The position numbers and the translations under genes were made by a program. This document shows positions 1 through 7,718 of a stretch of DNA of 36,488 bases, piece after piece. Under the pieces are notes generated by a model. That model was given only the letters and a program-made list of their open reading frames with translations. It searched no databases and was not told the DNA's origin. Positions within the stretch are counted from its first letter, which is position 1. Every line of letters starts with the position of its first letter. This stretch comes from Verrucomicrobiia bacterium. GTDB taxonomy: Bacteria > Verrucomicrobiota > Verrucomicrobiia > JABWAM01. The stretch covers positions 1-36,488 of the forward strand of contig JABWAM010000002.1 of NCBI GenBank assembly GCA_013360985.1, read 5' to 3'.

Positions 1-2
1 CC

Positions 3-356
3 GGCGCCGAGGCGCTCGCCGCCGAGGCGCGACGGCGTTGGCCGGGACGGGAGATCACCCTCGTTTTCGGCGCGCTCGCGGACAAACGCGTCGCGGAGAT
101 GGGAAAAATTCTCAGCGCCGTCGCTGCGGAAACATTTCTCGCGCCGACGCCGAGCGAACGCGCCGCCTCGCCGGAGCAACTCCGCGCCGCGGTGCCCTCC
201 GGACGAACGATGCCGTCGCTTCGCGAGGCTCTCCTCGAAGCCGACCGCCGGGGGCGGCCGATCCTCGTCGCGGGATCGCTTTTTCTCGCCGGCGACGCCC
301 TGTCGCTCCTCGGCGGCGAAGATCCTCCGGAACATCCGAACGAACTGTTGCGCTGA
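3..356 (+). CDS. folC: Folylpolyglutamate/dihydrofolate synthase, C-terminal fragment
   Basis: The frame is open from the left edge and ends in TGA, giving 117 residues of the C-terminal ligase domain. FolC adds glutamate to folates (and in many bacteria makes dihydrofolate) in the cytoplasm using ATP. What is seen is a GAEALAAEARRRWP helix followed by the strand ITLVFGALADKRVAEM. This matches the segment after the DGAHNP motif of FolC/MurC-type ligases, where the family has a VFG..xDKD pattern. The following S-E-x-L-x-x-A stretch and final GSLFLAGDAL (family GSLYLVGEV) also fit. The N-terminal ATP-binding part lies outside the window. The gene reads in the same direction as the next two genes but is separated from them by 180 bp. 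Confidence 0.8.
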   Translation, partial: GAEALAAEARRRWPGREITLVFGALADKRVAEMGKILSAVAAETFLAPTPSERAASPEQLRAAVPSGRTMPSLREALLEADRRGRPILVAGSLFLAGDALSLLGGEDPPEHPNELLR

Positions 357-536
357 AAACGTGTCCGTCCCGCTTCTCGCCAAAATCTCGCGCATCCTCC
401 GAAGCCTTTCGTCTCGCGCGGAACGACGCCGCGCAACTTTTTGACGGCATCGGTTTTGAACTGCGACAACGCTTCGATGTCCGATCGCTCGAGCGCGGGA
501 GGGCCCGGATCGATCGGGAATTCGACGCAGGCTGAA

Positions 537-1610
537 ATGAAAAGGCCGTATCTGATCTTCGCCTCTGTTGTCGCGATCCTGTTCGCCGGTTTCTGGTTAC
601 ACGACTGGTGGATCCATCGAGGCTTGATCACTTTCGACGCCAAAGACGCGCCGGCCTTCCAGGTTCTCAAAAGGATGGAGCGCCAATCGGGGTTTGCCAT
701 CCTCGCGTCCACCAATCTGAATGCGAAGGTCACCGTTCACTTTCGCAAGACGCCGATCGAGCAGGCGCTGGATGTGGTCGCGGACCAGACCGAGGGGCGC
801 TGGCAGAAGGTGTTCCTTGTGGGCAGGGACAAAGCGGCGCTGCAAAAACTGTGCGCCGAAGTGGCCGCGCGCGGAACGCCCTTCCTGATGACGTCTTGGA
901 ACCGGATGGGAAATGCCCCCGAAGCTCTGGATCCTGAAAAGCTCCGGAAAGGCCCGGTGACGCCGCTCGCCGGCGCGCACCCGCTGCACGACGCGGCGCT
1001 CGCGATCGCGCTCCGATCCGCCACCCCGATCGTGACGCAGGCGGATTGGAATCCTTTTATCAAGGCGTTGGCGCCCTCGTTTCCGAACGTCGAAAAGGCC
1101 GTGAAAGATCTCGCCGGCGCCGCATCCGCGCGATGGGAGCAGGCGTATCAGTTTCGCGTGGGAGGACGCGGTCTCGGAGGAGGCGGCGGTTTTGCCGCGC
1201 GCGGCGAAAGCGGCGGTGGTGGAGGCGACGGAGAAGGCCGCGGTTTCCGCGGTCTCTCAAGCAATGGAGACGGAAGAACGAACCAACCGTTTTCGGCGCA
1301 GATGGCGCTCCTCACCGACGCACAGCGCGCCGCGATGGAAAAGACGCGAGCGGAGATGCAGCAGCGCATGGCCGAGTTTCGGGCGATGACTCCCGCCGAA
1401 CGGGCGCAACGCATCGCCGAGATGATCGACGGCGGAGGAAGCCCCGCCCAGCAGCAGCGCGCCCAAGCCCGCGCCCTTCGACGCATCATGAACACCACAC
1501 CGGAGCAGCAGGTCCGGATGAACCAACGCTTCGAAAAGCGTCTCGAACGCCTCCAGCAGCGCATGCAGCACGGTTCGGCGCCTCCCCCGGGACCCCAGGG
1601 AGGGAGATGA
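537..1610 (+). CDS. Membrane-anchored protein with two STN-like units and a Gly-rich linker
   Basis: A 357-residue protein. Residues about 4-22 are a hydrophobic N-terminal anchor. Residues about 32-100 resemble the secretin/TonB short N-terminal (STN) domain, with DAPAFQVLKRMERQSGF followed by a VTVHFRKTPIEQALD segment. A second, weaker unit at about 145-205 repeats the pattern and ends in ARWEQAYQF, like GRWQKVFLV of the first. A glycine-rich stretch and a long Gln/Arg-rich helical tail follow, and the end is Pro/Gly-rich. There is no secretin pore domain, so this is not PilQ or GspD itself. The stop overlaps the start of the prepilin-like gene (ATGA), so the two are probably translated together; a role in a type II/IV pilus-like system is inferred. 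ATG 537 begins the hydrophobic anchor; an in-frame ATG at 477 and TTG at 441 are possible alternatives. Confidence 0.6.
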   Translation: MKRPYLIFASVVAILFAGFWLHDWWIHRGLITFDAKDAPAFQVLKRMERQSGFAILASTNLNAKVTVHFRKTPIEQALDVVADQTEGRWQKVFLVGRDKAALQKLCAEVAARGTPFLMTSWNRMGNAPEALDPEKLRKGPVTPLAGAHPLHDAALAIALRSATPIVTQADWNPFIKALAPSFPNVEKAVKDLAGAASARWEQAYQFRVGGRGLGGGGGFAARGESGGGGGDGEGRGFRGLSSNGDGRTNQPFSAQMALLTDAQRAAMEKTRAEMQQRMAEFRAMTPAERAQRIAEMIDGGGSPAQQQRAQARALRRIMNTTPEQQVRMNQRFEKRLERLQQRMQHGSAPPPGPQGGR

Positions 1611-2332
1611 AGGCCGAACCCTTCGTCGGCGTTGGCGCGGGGATTTCCCCGGGAAACGCCGGCTGTCGCGGCGGATCGGACGCTCGCGCCGTGGGCCGAA
1701 CCAACGCTCCGTCCGTTTTCCCTGGGGCGCGACGGGGAAGGCCGTCGCCGTTCGAACGCCCCTTGTTTTCGCTCCAACCACGGGGCTTCACCCTGATCGA
1801 ACTCCTGACGGTCATCGCGATTCTCGGAATGCTGGCCGGCATGCTGTTCCCCGCCCTGCGACAAGCGCGCGAACGCGGCAAGTCGGTTCAGTGCGTCAGC
1901 AATCTCCGCCAACTGGGCCAAGCGGTGCATCTCTATGCGAACGATCACGGCCAGCGGCTGCCGGTCGTGGAGCCGCTCCCCGCCAATCCCGTGCATCCCG
2001 AGGCGCCACTTCCTCGCCTCTGCGATGCGCTCGCTTCCTACGCGCAGGGCGGCCGGGACGTTTTTCATTGTCCGTGCGACCGCCCTCCCACCGACAGCCC
2101 GACCCAACCGCATGTGCCTCGGTGGCAGGAAACGGGAGCGGGCACGACCAACGGAACCAGCTACAGTTGGCAATATCCCTATCAGGGCGACTTGGTGGAT
2201 GCGCCAACGTTCTTCATCAAGGCGAAGCCTATGGAAAAAGCGATTCTCATGTGGGACTACGACCGGGTGCATCTCTTTCAACGAGATCCCAAGAACGTTC
2301 TTTATGTGGACGGCCACGTGCAAAGCAACTGA
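1607..2332 (+). CDS. Prepilin-like protein with N-terminal methylation motif
   Basis: A 241-residue protein whose ATG overlaps the upstream stop (ATGA), preceded by a purine-rich GGGAGGGAG ribosome-binding site. The type IV prepilin motif is clear: RG|FTLIELLTVIAIL with cleavage after Gly60, Glu at +5 of the mature protein, and then a hydrophobic helix. The leader is very long (60 residues, Pro/Arg/Gly-rich), so an internal start is possible, although no better ATG is seen before the motif. The body has the CVSNLRQLGQAVHLYANDH signature of planctomycete/verrucomicrobial DUF1559-type pseudopilins and ends in NVLYVDGHV. In that family an H sits nine residues before the DG; here that position is Gln and a His lies two residues earlier. 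Expected location is the periplasm/inner membrane after processing by a PilD-like peptidase. Confidence 0.75.
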   Translation: MKAEPFVGVGAGISPGNAGCRGGSDARAVGRTNAPSVFPGARRGRPSPFERPLFSLQPRGFTLIELLTVIAILGMLAGMLFPALRQARERGKSVQCVSNLRQLGQAVHLYANDHGQRLPVVEPLPANPVHPEAPLPRLCDALASYAQGGRDVFHCPCDRPPTDSPTQPHVPRWQETGAGTTNGTSYSWQYPYQGDLVDAPTFFIKAKPMEKAILMWDYDRVHLFQRDPKNVLYVDGHVQSN

Positions 2333-2408
2333 GACCCTCCTTTCGATCGCCGCGTTTGGCGCTACTCGGGTTTGACCTTCGCCGCGCCCTCTGGGAATTT
2401 CCGAGCTT

Positions 2409-4805
2409 GTGAGCGCCCGCGGCCGATTCCCTTTTTTCCGCGCCCTCCGCCAACTCGTGGCCCTTGCGGTTCTTGCGGCCGTCGCCGCGGCGGCATGGCT
2501 GCATTTTCACGGGCTCCCCGGGCCTTGGCGCGACGCCGTCGTTCGCGAACTGGACCGCCAAGGCGTCGCCTTGACCTTCGCCTCCTTGCGATGGGATCTC
2601 TTTCGCGGCCTCGTCGCCCGTCAGGTCGCGTATGTCCCTCCGGGAAATCGCGCGTGGCGCGTGCGCATGGAGACCCTCGCACTGAATGTGAATCTGCCGG
2701 CGCTCGTCGTCGGGCGCCTCGCGCTCAACGAGATCGCCGTCGAAGCGGAAAGCGTGGCGCTCGATCCGGGGGACGGATCGCCGCCGCTTGCGATTCGTCG
2801 AGCGGAAGCCGAGGTGAAACTCGCCGGCGCGGGTCGCGTGGAGCTTCGCCACGCGCAGATCGAACTCCCGGGGCTCCAGGCGGATTTTGACGGCCGCCTC
2901 CTCTTGGTCGGCGCGGCGGCAGTCCCTCCCGAAAGCGGCCCGCGGCCCGCGGCGGAAGGCTGGCGCGCCGCGCGCCTCTGGATGGATCGTTTCGCGGCAT
3001 TTCGTCATCCACTCCGGGTCCGGCTGCGGGGATCGCTCGACGCGACGGATTTCGCGGCGGCCTCGATCGAGGGATCCCTCGATGCGCGTCCATTCGCATG
3101 GGACGTGTGGCGCGCGGGGCGCGTTCACGGAAAGATCGTTCTCCGCGACGGGCTTGCGACGCTTCAATGGTTTTCCGTCGAAACCAACGGCGGCCGCGCC
3201 ACGCTTTGGGCGGAGTGGCCGCTCCGCGACGGGCCGGCGCGCTTCGAGTTTTCCGCGGATCTTCTCCCCGGCGAGTTCGTGGATCGCGCCGAAGCGGCGG
3301 CCTTGGGCCGCGACGAATATCCGAGGATCGACGGGCGCGTCGAAGCGCGGCTCCGCGGCGCCCTGGATCCGCAGGCCGAAAGCGTCTGGCGCAGCCTGGA
3401 GGCGCACGGCGAACTCGCCGCGCGCGAGGTCTCGTGGCGGAACGAATCCTGGCAAGCGGTTCATCTCGATCTCCGCCTGAGCAACGGCGTGATCGAAGCC
3501 CCGCGCCTCTTCATCGCCCAGGGCGCCGGCCGCCTGATCGGTTCGGCTTCCTACCGCCCCGTTCCGGCCGTCGTGAATTTCGACGTGACGAGCACGCTGG
3601 ATGTCGCGCGGTTCATGCGCCTGCTTTACCCGCGCAAGGGGAACTGGTTCCACGGCGCGCGATTCACGCGTCCGCCGCTCGTGCGCCTCGCGGGAAGCTG
3701 GGCGGTCCGCGACCCGAACGGACTTCGCGCGAAGGGAGATTTTGATTGGCAGGACTGGTTGGCGAACGAGGTCCCCATCCGCTCCGCGAAAGGGCGCGCG
3801 GAGTTCGAAGGGCGCCGTTTCGCGTTCCTCGGGGTGGACCTGCGGCGCGCCGAAGGCGGGGTTGCCGGCGATTTCACGCTCGATTTCGCGAAGCAGACCG
3901 CCGAGGTCGCGCTCACCAGCAGCGTGGAGTTCGCCGCACTCTGCCGCATCCTCGGGCCGAAGACCGAAGAGATTTTTCGCGACTATCGCTTCCTCACTCC
4001 GCCCAAGGTGAAGTGGAAAGGCGTCCTCGCGCTGAATCGAAATCAGGCGTCGGACGATTTCGAGGCCCAAATCCTTCACGCCGGCCGTTTCGCGGTGTGG
4101 AAGCTTGAAGGAACGAACCTCGCGGCGACGGTGCGCTTCCGCGACAAGGGCCTGGAGATCGCCCAATATCGTGGCGGGCTTTACGGAGGAATTCTCGAAG
4201 GCGACGCGGCCTTCGATTTCTCCACCCCGCGGCAGGACTGGGCCTTTCGCCTCCGCCTCGACCGCGTGGACTTCGAGCAACTCACCCGCGCGCTTTGGAA
4301 CTACGAAGGGGTCCAAGGACGGATGAGCGGCGCCGCGCGGATGAGCGGCACCCTGCGTTCCTCCAGCGACCTGCGCGGCTCGGGACGCGTCACTGTCGCG
4401 GAGGGGGTCCTCTGGAGGATTCCCCTTTTCGGAGAGCTATCGAAGTTCATTCCGGTCCTCGGCACGCACACCGCGCGCAAGGCCGAGGCCTTGTTCACCG
4501 TGAGCGACGAACGCGTCCACGTCACCGAAATGGACATCGAAGCCGGACTCCTCTCGCTCACCGCGAAGGGCAATTATAAATTCGACACGTCGCTCGACTT
4601 CATCGTCCAGGGGCATTTTCTCAGGACGCTCGGCATCGGTTATCTCTTCGATCCGTTGACGAAACCCTTCGAGTACCACCTCGGCGGCAAGCTCAACGCG
4701 CGCGTCTGGAAACCTCGGTTTATTCCGAAAGAACTCCTCCTCCAGTTCGGCGACGCGTTCCGCAGCGGCGAAACCAATGCGCCGCCTGCTTCCAACAAGA
4801 ACTGA
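2409..4805 (+). CDS. AsmA-like large periplasmic protein
   Basis: A 798-residue protein with an N-terminal transmembrane helix (about residues 10-30, Leu/Ala-rich after a basic start), then a long periplasmic region of alternating short beta strands. The N-terminal layout (amphipathic first helix, then repeated LNVNLPAL..GRLALNEIAVEAESVAL) is typical of the AsmA/TamB/YhdP superfamily, whose members span the envelope as beta-groove lipid-transfer proteins. The C-terminal GNYKFDTSLDFIVQGHF and YLFDPLTKPFEYHLGG match the AsmA C-terminal region of verrucomicrobial proteins. The start is GTG; upstream in-frame sequence gives no better start. It follows the prepilin gene after 76 bp, close to ThiE downstream. 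The specific cargo is unknown. Confidence 0.65.
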   Translation: MSARGRFPFFRALRQLVALAVLAAVAAAAWLHFHGLPGPWRDAVVRELDRQGVALTFASLRWDLFRGLVARQVAYVPPGNRAWRVRMETLALNVNLPALVVGRLALNEIAVEAESVALDPGDGSPPLAIRRAEAEVKLAGAGRVELRHAQIELPGLQADFDGRLLLVGAAAVPPESGPRPAAEGWRAARLWMDRFAAFRHPLRVRLRGSLDATDFAAASIEGSLDARPFAWDVWRAGRVHGKIVLRDGLATLQWFSVETNGGRATLWAEWPLRDGPARFEFSADLLPGEFVDRAEAAALGRDEYPRIDGRVEARLRGALDPQAESVWRSLEAHGELAAREVSWRNESWQAVHLDLRLSNGVIEAPRLFIAQGAGRLIGSASYRPVPAVVNFDVTSTLDVARFMRLLYPRKGNWFHGARFTRPPLVRLAGSWAVRDPNGLRAKGDFDWQDWLANEVPIRSAKGRAEFEGRRFAFLGVDLRRAEGGVAGDFTLDFAKQTAEVALTSSVEFAALCRILGPKTEEIFRDYRFLTPPKVKWKGVLALNRNQASDDFEAQILHAGRFAVWKLEGTNLAATVRFRDKGLEIAQYRGGLYGGILEGDAAFDFSTPRQDWAFRLRLDRVDFEQLTRALWNYEGVQGRMSGAARMSGTLRSSSDLRGSGRVTVAEGVLWRIPLFGELSKFIPVLGTHTARKAEALFTVSDERVHVTEMDIEAGLLSLTAKGNYKFDTSLDFIVQGHFLRTLGIGYLFDPLTKPFEYHLGGKLNARVWKPRFIPKELLLQFGDAFRSGETNAPPASNKN

Positions 4806-4847
4806 TCCGACGCGCGCCGCCTTTTGTCCGCAACCTTTGGATTCCCC

Positions 4848-5489
4848 ATGCCGCTCCGCCAACAACTCGCCCACGCTCAGCTCTACGCCATCCTCGACGA
4901 CGCCTATCTCGGCGCGCGCGATCCCGGCGCCGTCGCGCTCCAGATGGTTCAGGGGGGCGTGGATCTCCTTCAGGTGCGCGCCAAGGACGCGTCCGACGCG
5001 CGGATTCTCGAGTTGACGCGCGCCGCGCTCGCCGTCGCCCGACCCGCGGGCGTCCCCGTGATCGTCAACGATCGCCCCGACCTCGCCGCGGCGGCGGACG
5101 CCGACGGCGTTCATGTCGGGCAGGAAGACCTCGCCGTCGCCGAAGCGCGGCGAATCGTCGGCGCAGACCGGATCCTCGGGAAATCCAGCCACTCCTTCGC
5201 CCAGGCGATGGCCGCGCAGGCGGAGGACGTGGATTATTTCGCCGTCGGCCCGATCTTCGCCACGCCGACGAAACCGACCTATGTCCCCGTTGGGCTCGAC
5301 CTCGTGCGGCAGGTGGCGCCCGCGGCGACGAAACCGTTTTTCTGCATCGGCGGGATCAAGCATGACAACGCGGGACGCGTCCTCGCCGCGGGCGCCTCTC
5401 GGATCGTCGTCGTCTCCGGAATTCTTTGCGCGCCCGATCCCGCCGCCGCCTGCCGCGCGTTCAAAGCCCTCCTCACCGCCTGCTGCTGA
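4848..5489 (+). CDS. thiE: Thiamine-phosphate synthase
   Basis: A 213-residue TIM-barrel enzyme, the usual size for ThiE, which couples hydroxymethylpyrimidine pyrophosphate with thiazole phosphate to give thiamine phosphate. Visible family motifs are LYAILDD at the start, GGVDLLQVRAKD (substrate phosphate binding), VIVNDRPDLA, ADGVHVGQEDL, the SSHS loop, DYFAVGPIFATPTKP and FFCIGGI near the C-terminus. I chose ATG 4848 because LRQQLAHAQLYAIL directly follows it; a TTG at 4824 is an in-frame alternative. No other thiamine gene lies nearby and I see no TPP riboswitch upstream. The gene ends facing a minus-strand pair, with a hairpin in between. Confidence 0.88.
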   Translation: MPLRQQLAHAQLYAILDDAYLGARDPGAVALQMVQGGVDLLQVRAKDASDARILELTRAALAVARPAGVPVIVNDRPDLAAAADADGVHVGQEDLAVAEARRIVGADRILGKSSHSFAQAMAAQAEDVDYFAVGPIFATPTKPTYVPVGLDLVRQVAPAATKPFFCIGGIKHDNAGRVLAAGASRIVVVSGILCAPDPAAACRAFKALLTACC

Positions 5490-5527
5490 CGCGAAGAGCG
5501 CCGCGCCGGACGTTCTGACGCCTTCAC

Positions 5528-5552
5528 CGGGGATCCGGCCCCTGGATCCCCG
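5528..5552. terminator. Perfect hairpin between convergent genes
   Basis: Nine-base arms CGGGGATCC and GGATCCCCG enclose the loop GGCCCCT, in the 72-bp gap between the stops of thiE (plus) and the 98-residue gene (minus). No U-run follows on either strand, so this is a likely bidirectional transcription end rather than a textbook intrinsic terminator. Confidence 0.55.
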
Positions 5553-5561
5553 ATGCGTCAC

Positions 5562-5858
5562 TCAGGCCTCCGGCCAGACCGCGGCCACCCGCGCGAGGAG
5601 CTCGGGATTTTCCGACGCGAAATGGGTATGGTCCTCGGGGACGAAACCCAGGTCCTCGAGAATGTGGCGTTCGGCAGCCTTCGCGGCGTCGTCGCCGAAC
5701 ATGCGCGCAATGAGGGCAATCCCCCGGCGATGATGATAGAGCTTGCGGTGTTCGCCCCGGGGGAACTGTTCGGCGTAGCCGTCCAGGAAATCGTGCACTT
5801 CGGCGAAGTCGCGTCCGAACGCCGCCTTGCAGGATTCGCCGTGCCGCTTCCGGTTCAT
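5562..5858 (-). CDS. Small conserved protein (HGESC...HHRRG...FG...HILEDLG pattern)
   Basis: A 98-residue soluble protein, rich in His, Arg and acidic residues. It begins MNRKRHGESCKAAFG, has HRKLYHHRRGIALIARMFG in the middle and ERHILEDLGFVPEDH towards the end. The HH..GI..FG..HI..DLG.VP arrangement recalls small DUF6915-like proteins; I give that only as a resemblance. Its ATG overlaps the stop of the DUF5069 gene by four bases (ATGA), so the two are translated in a coupled manner and probably act together. There are no membrane segments, signal peptide or metal-binding pattern that I can name with certainty; the conserved His residues could bind metal. Function unknown. Confidence 0.6.
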   Translation of the reverse strand: MNRKRHGESCKAAFGRDFAEVHDFLDGYAEQFPRGEHRKLYHHRRGIALIARMFGDDAAKAAERHILEDLGFVPEDHTHFASENPELLARVAAVWPEA

Positions 5859-6391
5859 CCCTGGCGCCCGCGCGACTTCTCGTCCTTCACGTAGTCAATG
5901 ATCTTGCGGTCGTCGTCGTGAGCGGCCCAGACGTGTCGAAGAAAGTCCGCAGGATGGAGGTTGTGCTTTTTGAGAAAGCTCCGGTCGCCCCCGCAGCCAA
6001 ACATCGTGTCGGACGACATTTCGCCGCGAAGCTTCGCGCGCGCCTTGGCGATGATCCGCGGCAGCCACGCGATCCCGTCCACGGCCGCCGTTTTCGACGG
6101 AAGCTCGTCGCGGGAGACGATCTTTCCCGACGGCTTGCCTCGTTGCACGACAAGGAAAAAATCCCGACGGACGGAAGCAATGAGGAGGGCGTCTTCGAAG
6201 CTCGGTTCTTGATAGCGATGCAGGTCGTCCACGAAGTCGAAAAGCTCCTGCGCGGTGTGGCCAATCGATTTGAGGAAGTCCAAATCGCCGGTCGAAAGCC
6301 CCGCGCCAGGCGTCTTGTCGCCGTTTTGGTAAGCGGCGGACGCCTTGTCGAAGCACCGGCGAAAATGTTGAGTCCACGGATAATGTTCCAT
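5855..6391 (-). CDS. DUF5069-domain protein
   Basis: A 178-residue cytoplasmic protein. The second half contains WLPRIIAKARAKLRGEMSSD, MFGCGGDRSFL and DFLRHVWAAHDDDRKIIDYV, which match the DUF5069 family found largely in Verrucomicrobiota. The N-terminal half (STGDLDFLKSIGHTAQELFDFVDDL and DALLIASVRRDFFLVVQRG) is typical of verrucomicrobial members with an extra helical part. No catalytic function is known for the family. It is the first gene of a two-gene unit with the 98-residue protein downstream (ATGA overlap). It has a good promoter, with a TATATT hexamer ending six bases before the ATG, so the transcript may be leaderless. Confidence 0.75.
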   Translation of the reverse strand: MEHYPWTQHFRRCFDKASAAYQNGDKTPGAGLSTGDLDFLKSIGHTAQELFDFVDDLHRYQEPSFEDALLIASVRRDFFLVVQRGKPSGKIVSRDELPSKTAAVDGIAWLPRIIAKARAKLRGEMSSDTMFGCGGDRSFLKKHNLHPADFLRHVWAAHDDDRKIIDYVKDEKSRGRQG

Positions 6392-6397
6392 GCGGCC

Positions 6398-6426
6398 AAT
6401 ATACGCCGGCGATCGGAACTTTCCAA
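6398..6426 (-). promoter_or_regulatory. Sigma-70-type promoter of the DUF5069 gene, leaderless type
   Basis: On the minus strand TTGGAA (6426-6421), a 17-base spacer and TATATT (6403-6398) are followed by six bases and then the ATG at 6391. The predicted transcript start falls on or next to the start codon. Hexamer identity is 4/6 and 5/6 with ideal spacing. Confidence 0.5.
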
Positions 6427-6556
6427 GGCGGCCCGCCGCGCGGCGGACGCGCCGCGCGCTCTGTCGGCCCCAAAGCTCCGCGGCCCGCGCCTCCGCGGCC
6501 TCCTCCTCACCCCTCCCCTTCGCGTTCCGAACGCCGCCTCACGTTTCAAACCGACC

Positions 6557-6585
6557 TTGTGGCGCGCCGCCGCAATTGCTATCTC
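6557..6585 (+). promoter_or_regulatory. Possible promoter of the Gfo/Idh/MocA gene
   Basis: TTGTGG, a 17-base spacer and TATCTC precede the ATG at 6594 by eight bases. The spacing is ideal but the -10 is only moderate. If real, the leader is one or two bases long. Confidence 0.3.
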
Positions 6586-6593
6586 CAACCCGC

Positions 6594-7646
6594 ATGAAAC
6601 GTCTCTATGGAGTCGGAGTGCTCGGTGGCGGCGGCGGCATCGGGCGCAATCACATCGAAAGCTTCCAATCGAGTCCCTACGCCAAAGTCCTGGCGATCGC
6701 GGAAACCAGCGACGCGCGCGGAGAGGACGCCTGCCGCCGCTACCGCGTGCCTGATTGCCACCAGGATTGGCGCGTCCTCCTGCGGCGCAAAGACATTCAG
6801 GTCGTCAGCATCGCCCTGCCCAACTATCTCCATGCCGAAGTCGCCTGCGCCGCGCTCGCCGCCGGCAAGCATGTGCTGCTCGAAAAACCGATGGCAACCT
6901 CCGCGCGCGCCGCGGCCAAGATCGTCGCCGCCGCGAAACGCGCGCGCCGCGTGCTCATGGTCGGCCAGAACATGCGCTTCACCCCCGACGCCCAGCGCCT
7001 TCGAACGATCATCTCGGCGGGACGCCTCGGGAAGATCTCCCACGGACGCGCCTGGTGGTATCGCCGCAGCGGGATTCCCCGCATCGGCTCATGGTTCACT
7101 CAGAAAAAATTTGCCGGCGGCGGCGTCTGCTACGACCTGGGCGTGCACCTCCTCGATCTCGCCCTGCATCTCATGGACGATTTCAGGGTTGTGTCGGTTT
7201 CCGGCGCCGTCAGCGGACACCTCGGCGCAAAGGGCATCGGCGATGGAAGCTGGGGAAAATCGGAGATCGGACCGCGCCGGATCTTCGACGTCGAGGATCG
7301 CGCGGTCGCCCTGATCAAACTTCAGAATCGCGCGACCCTTTATCTCGAGGTGACCTGGGCAACCTTTCAGGAAAACGACGCCACCTACGGCGTCGAACTT
7401 TTCGGGGACAAGGCCGCAGCCTCCTGGCAACCGGCCAAGGTGCATTCGATGGTTCCCGGCCTCGCAAAGACGGAACAGATCAGCGGCGGAGCCCTCCCCT
7501 ACCCCACGGATCGGATCGTGCATTTCATGGAGTGCGTGGCGCGCGGAAAAACGCCCCTGGTCCGCCCGGAAGAATCGCTCCAAGTCCAGCGCGCGCTCGA
7601 CGGCATCTACGCGTCGAGCCGCACGGGCCGCGAAGTCCGATTGTAA
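6594..7646 (+). CDS. Gfo/Idh/MocA family oxidoreductase
   Basis: A 350-residue NAD(P)-dependent sugar or cyclitol dehydrogenase-like protein. The N-terminal Rossmann fold starts GVLGGGGGIGRNH, and VSIALPNYLHAEVA and LLEKPMATSARAA (catalytic-site Lys of the EKP motif) follow. The second domain has NMRFTPDAQRLR and GGGVCYDLGVHLLDLALHL, the G-G-x-x-x-D-x-G-x-H signature. The family oxidises a wide range of sugars, so the substrate cannot be read from sequence. ATG 6594 was chosen because the Rossmann strand starts directly after it. It faces lgt across a 72-bp gap with a strong hairpin. No sugar transporter or regulator is adjacent. Confidence 0.85.
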   Translation: MKRLYGVGVLGGGGGIGRNHIESFQSSPYAKVLAIAETSDARGEDACRRYRVPDCHQDWRVLLRRKDIQVVSIALPNYLHAEVACAALAAGKHVLLEKPMATSARAAAKIVAAAKRARRVLMVGQNMRFTPDAQRLRTIISAGRLGKISHGRAWWYRRSGIPRIGSWFTQKKFAGGGVCYDLGVHLLDLALHLMDDFRVVSVSGAVSGHLGAKGIGDGSWGKSEIGPRRIFDVEDRAVALIKLQNRATLYLEVTWATFQENDATYGVELFGDKAAASWQPAKVHSMVPGLAKTEQISGGALPYPTDRIVHFMECVARGKTPLVRPEESLQVQRALDGIYASSRTGREVRL

Positions 7647-7662
7647 CCCGTATGTTTCCCAA

Positions 7663-7703
7663 CTCTTCCGCCGCCGCGCGCGGGAGGCCGGCGGACGGAA
7701 GAG
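7663..7703. terminator. Long hairpin between convergent oxidoreductase gene and lgt
   Basis: CTCTTCCG plus CCGCCG pairs with CGGCGG plus CGGAAGAG (14 pairs, one bulged A at 7695) around a 12-base loop. It fills most of the 72-bp gap between two facing stop codons. There is no U-run; I infer a bidirectional terminator. Confidence 0.55.
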
Positions 7704-7718
7704 GCGCCCAACCGGCGA

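Noticed and set aside
2247..4316. A 689-residue open frame antisense to the AsmA-like gene
   Set aside because: No motifs, signal or plausible start context; the plus frame has an N-terminal membrane anchor and the family C-terminus.
4806..4847. TPP riboswitch before thiE
   Set aside because: Only 42 bp separate the stop and the start and no conserved THI-box pattern is present.
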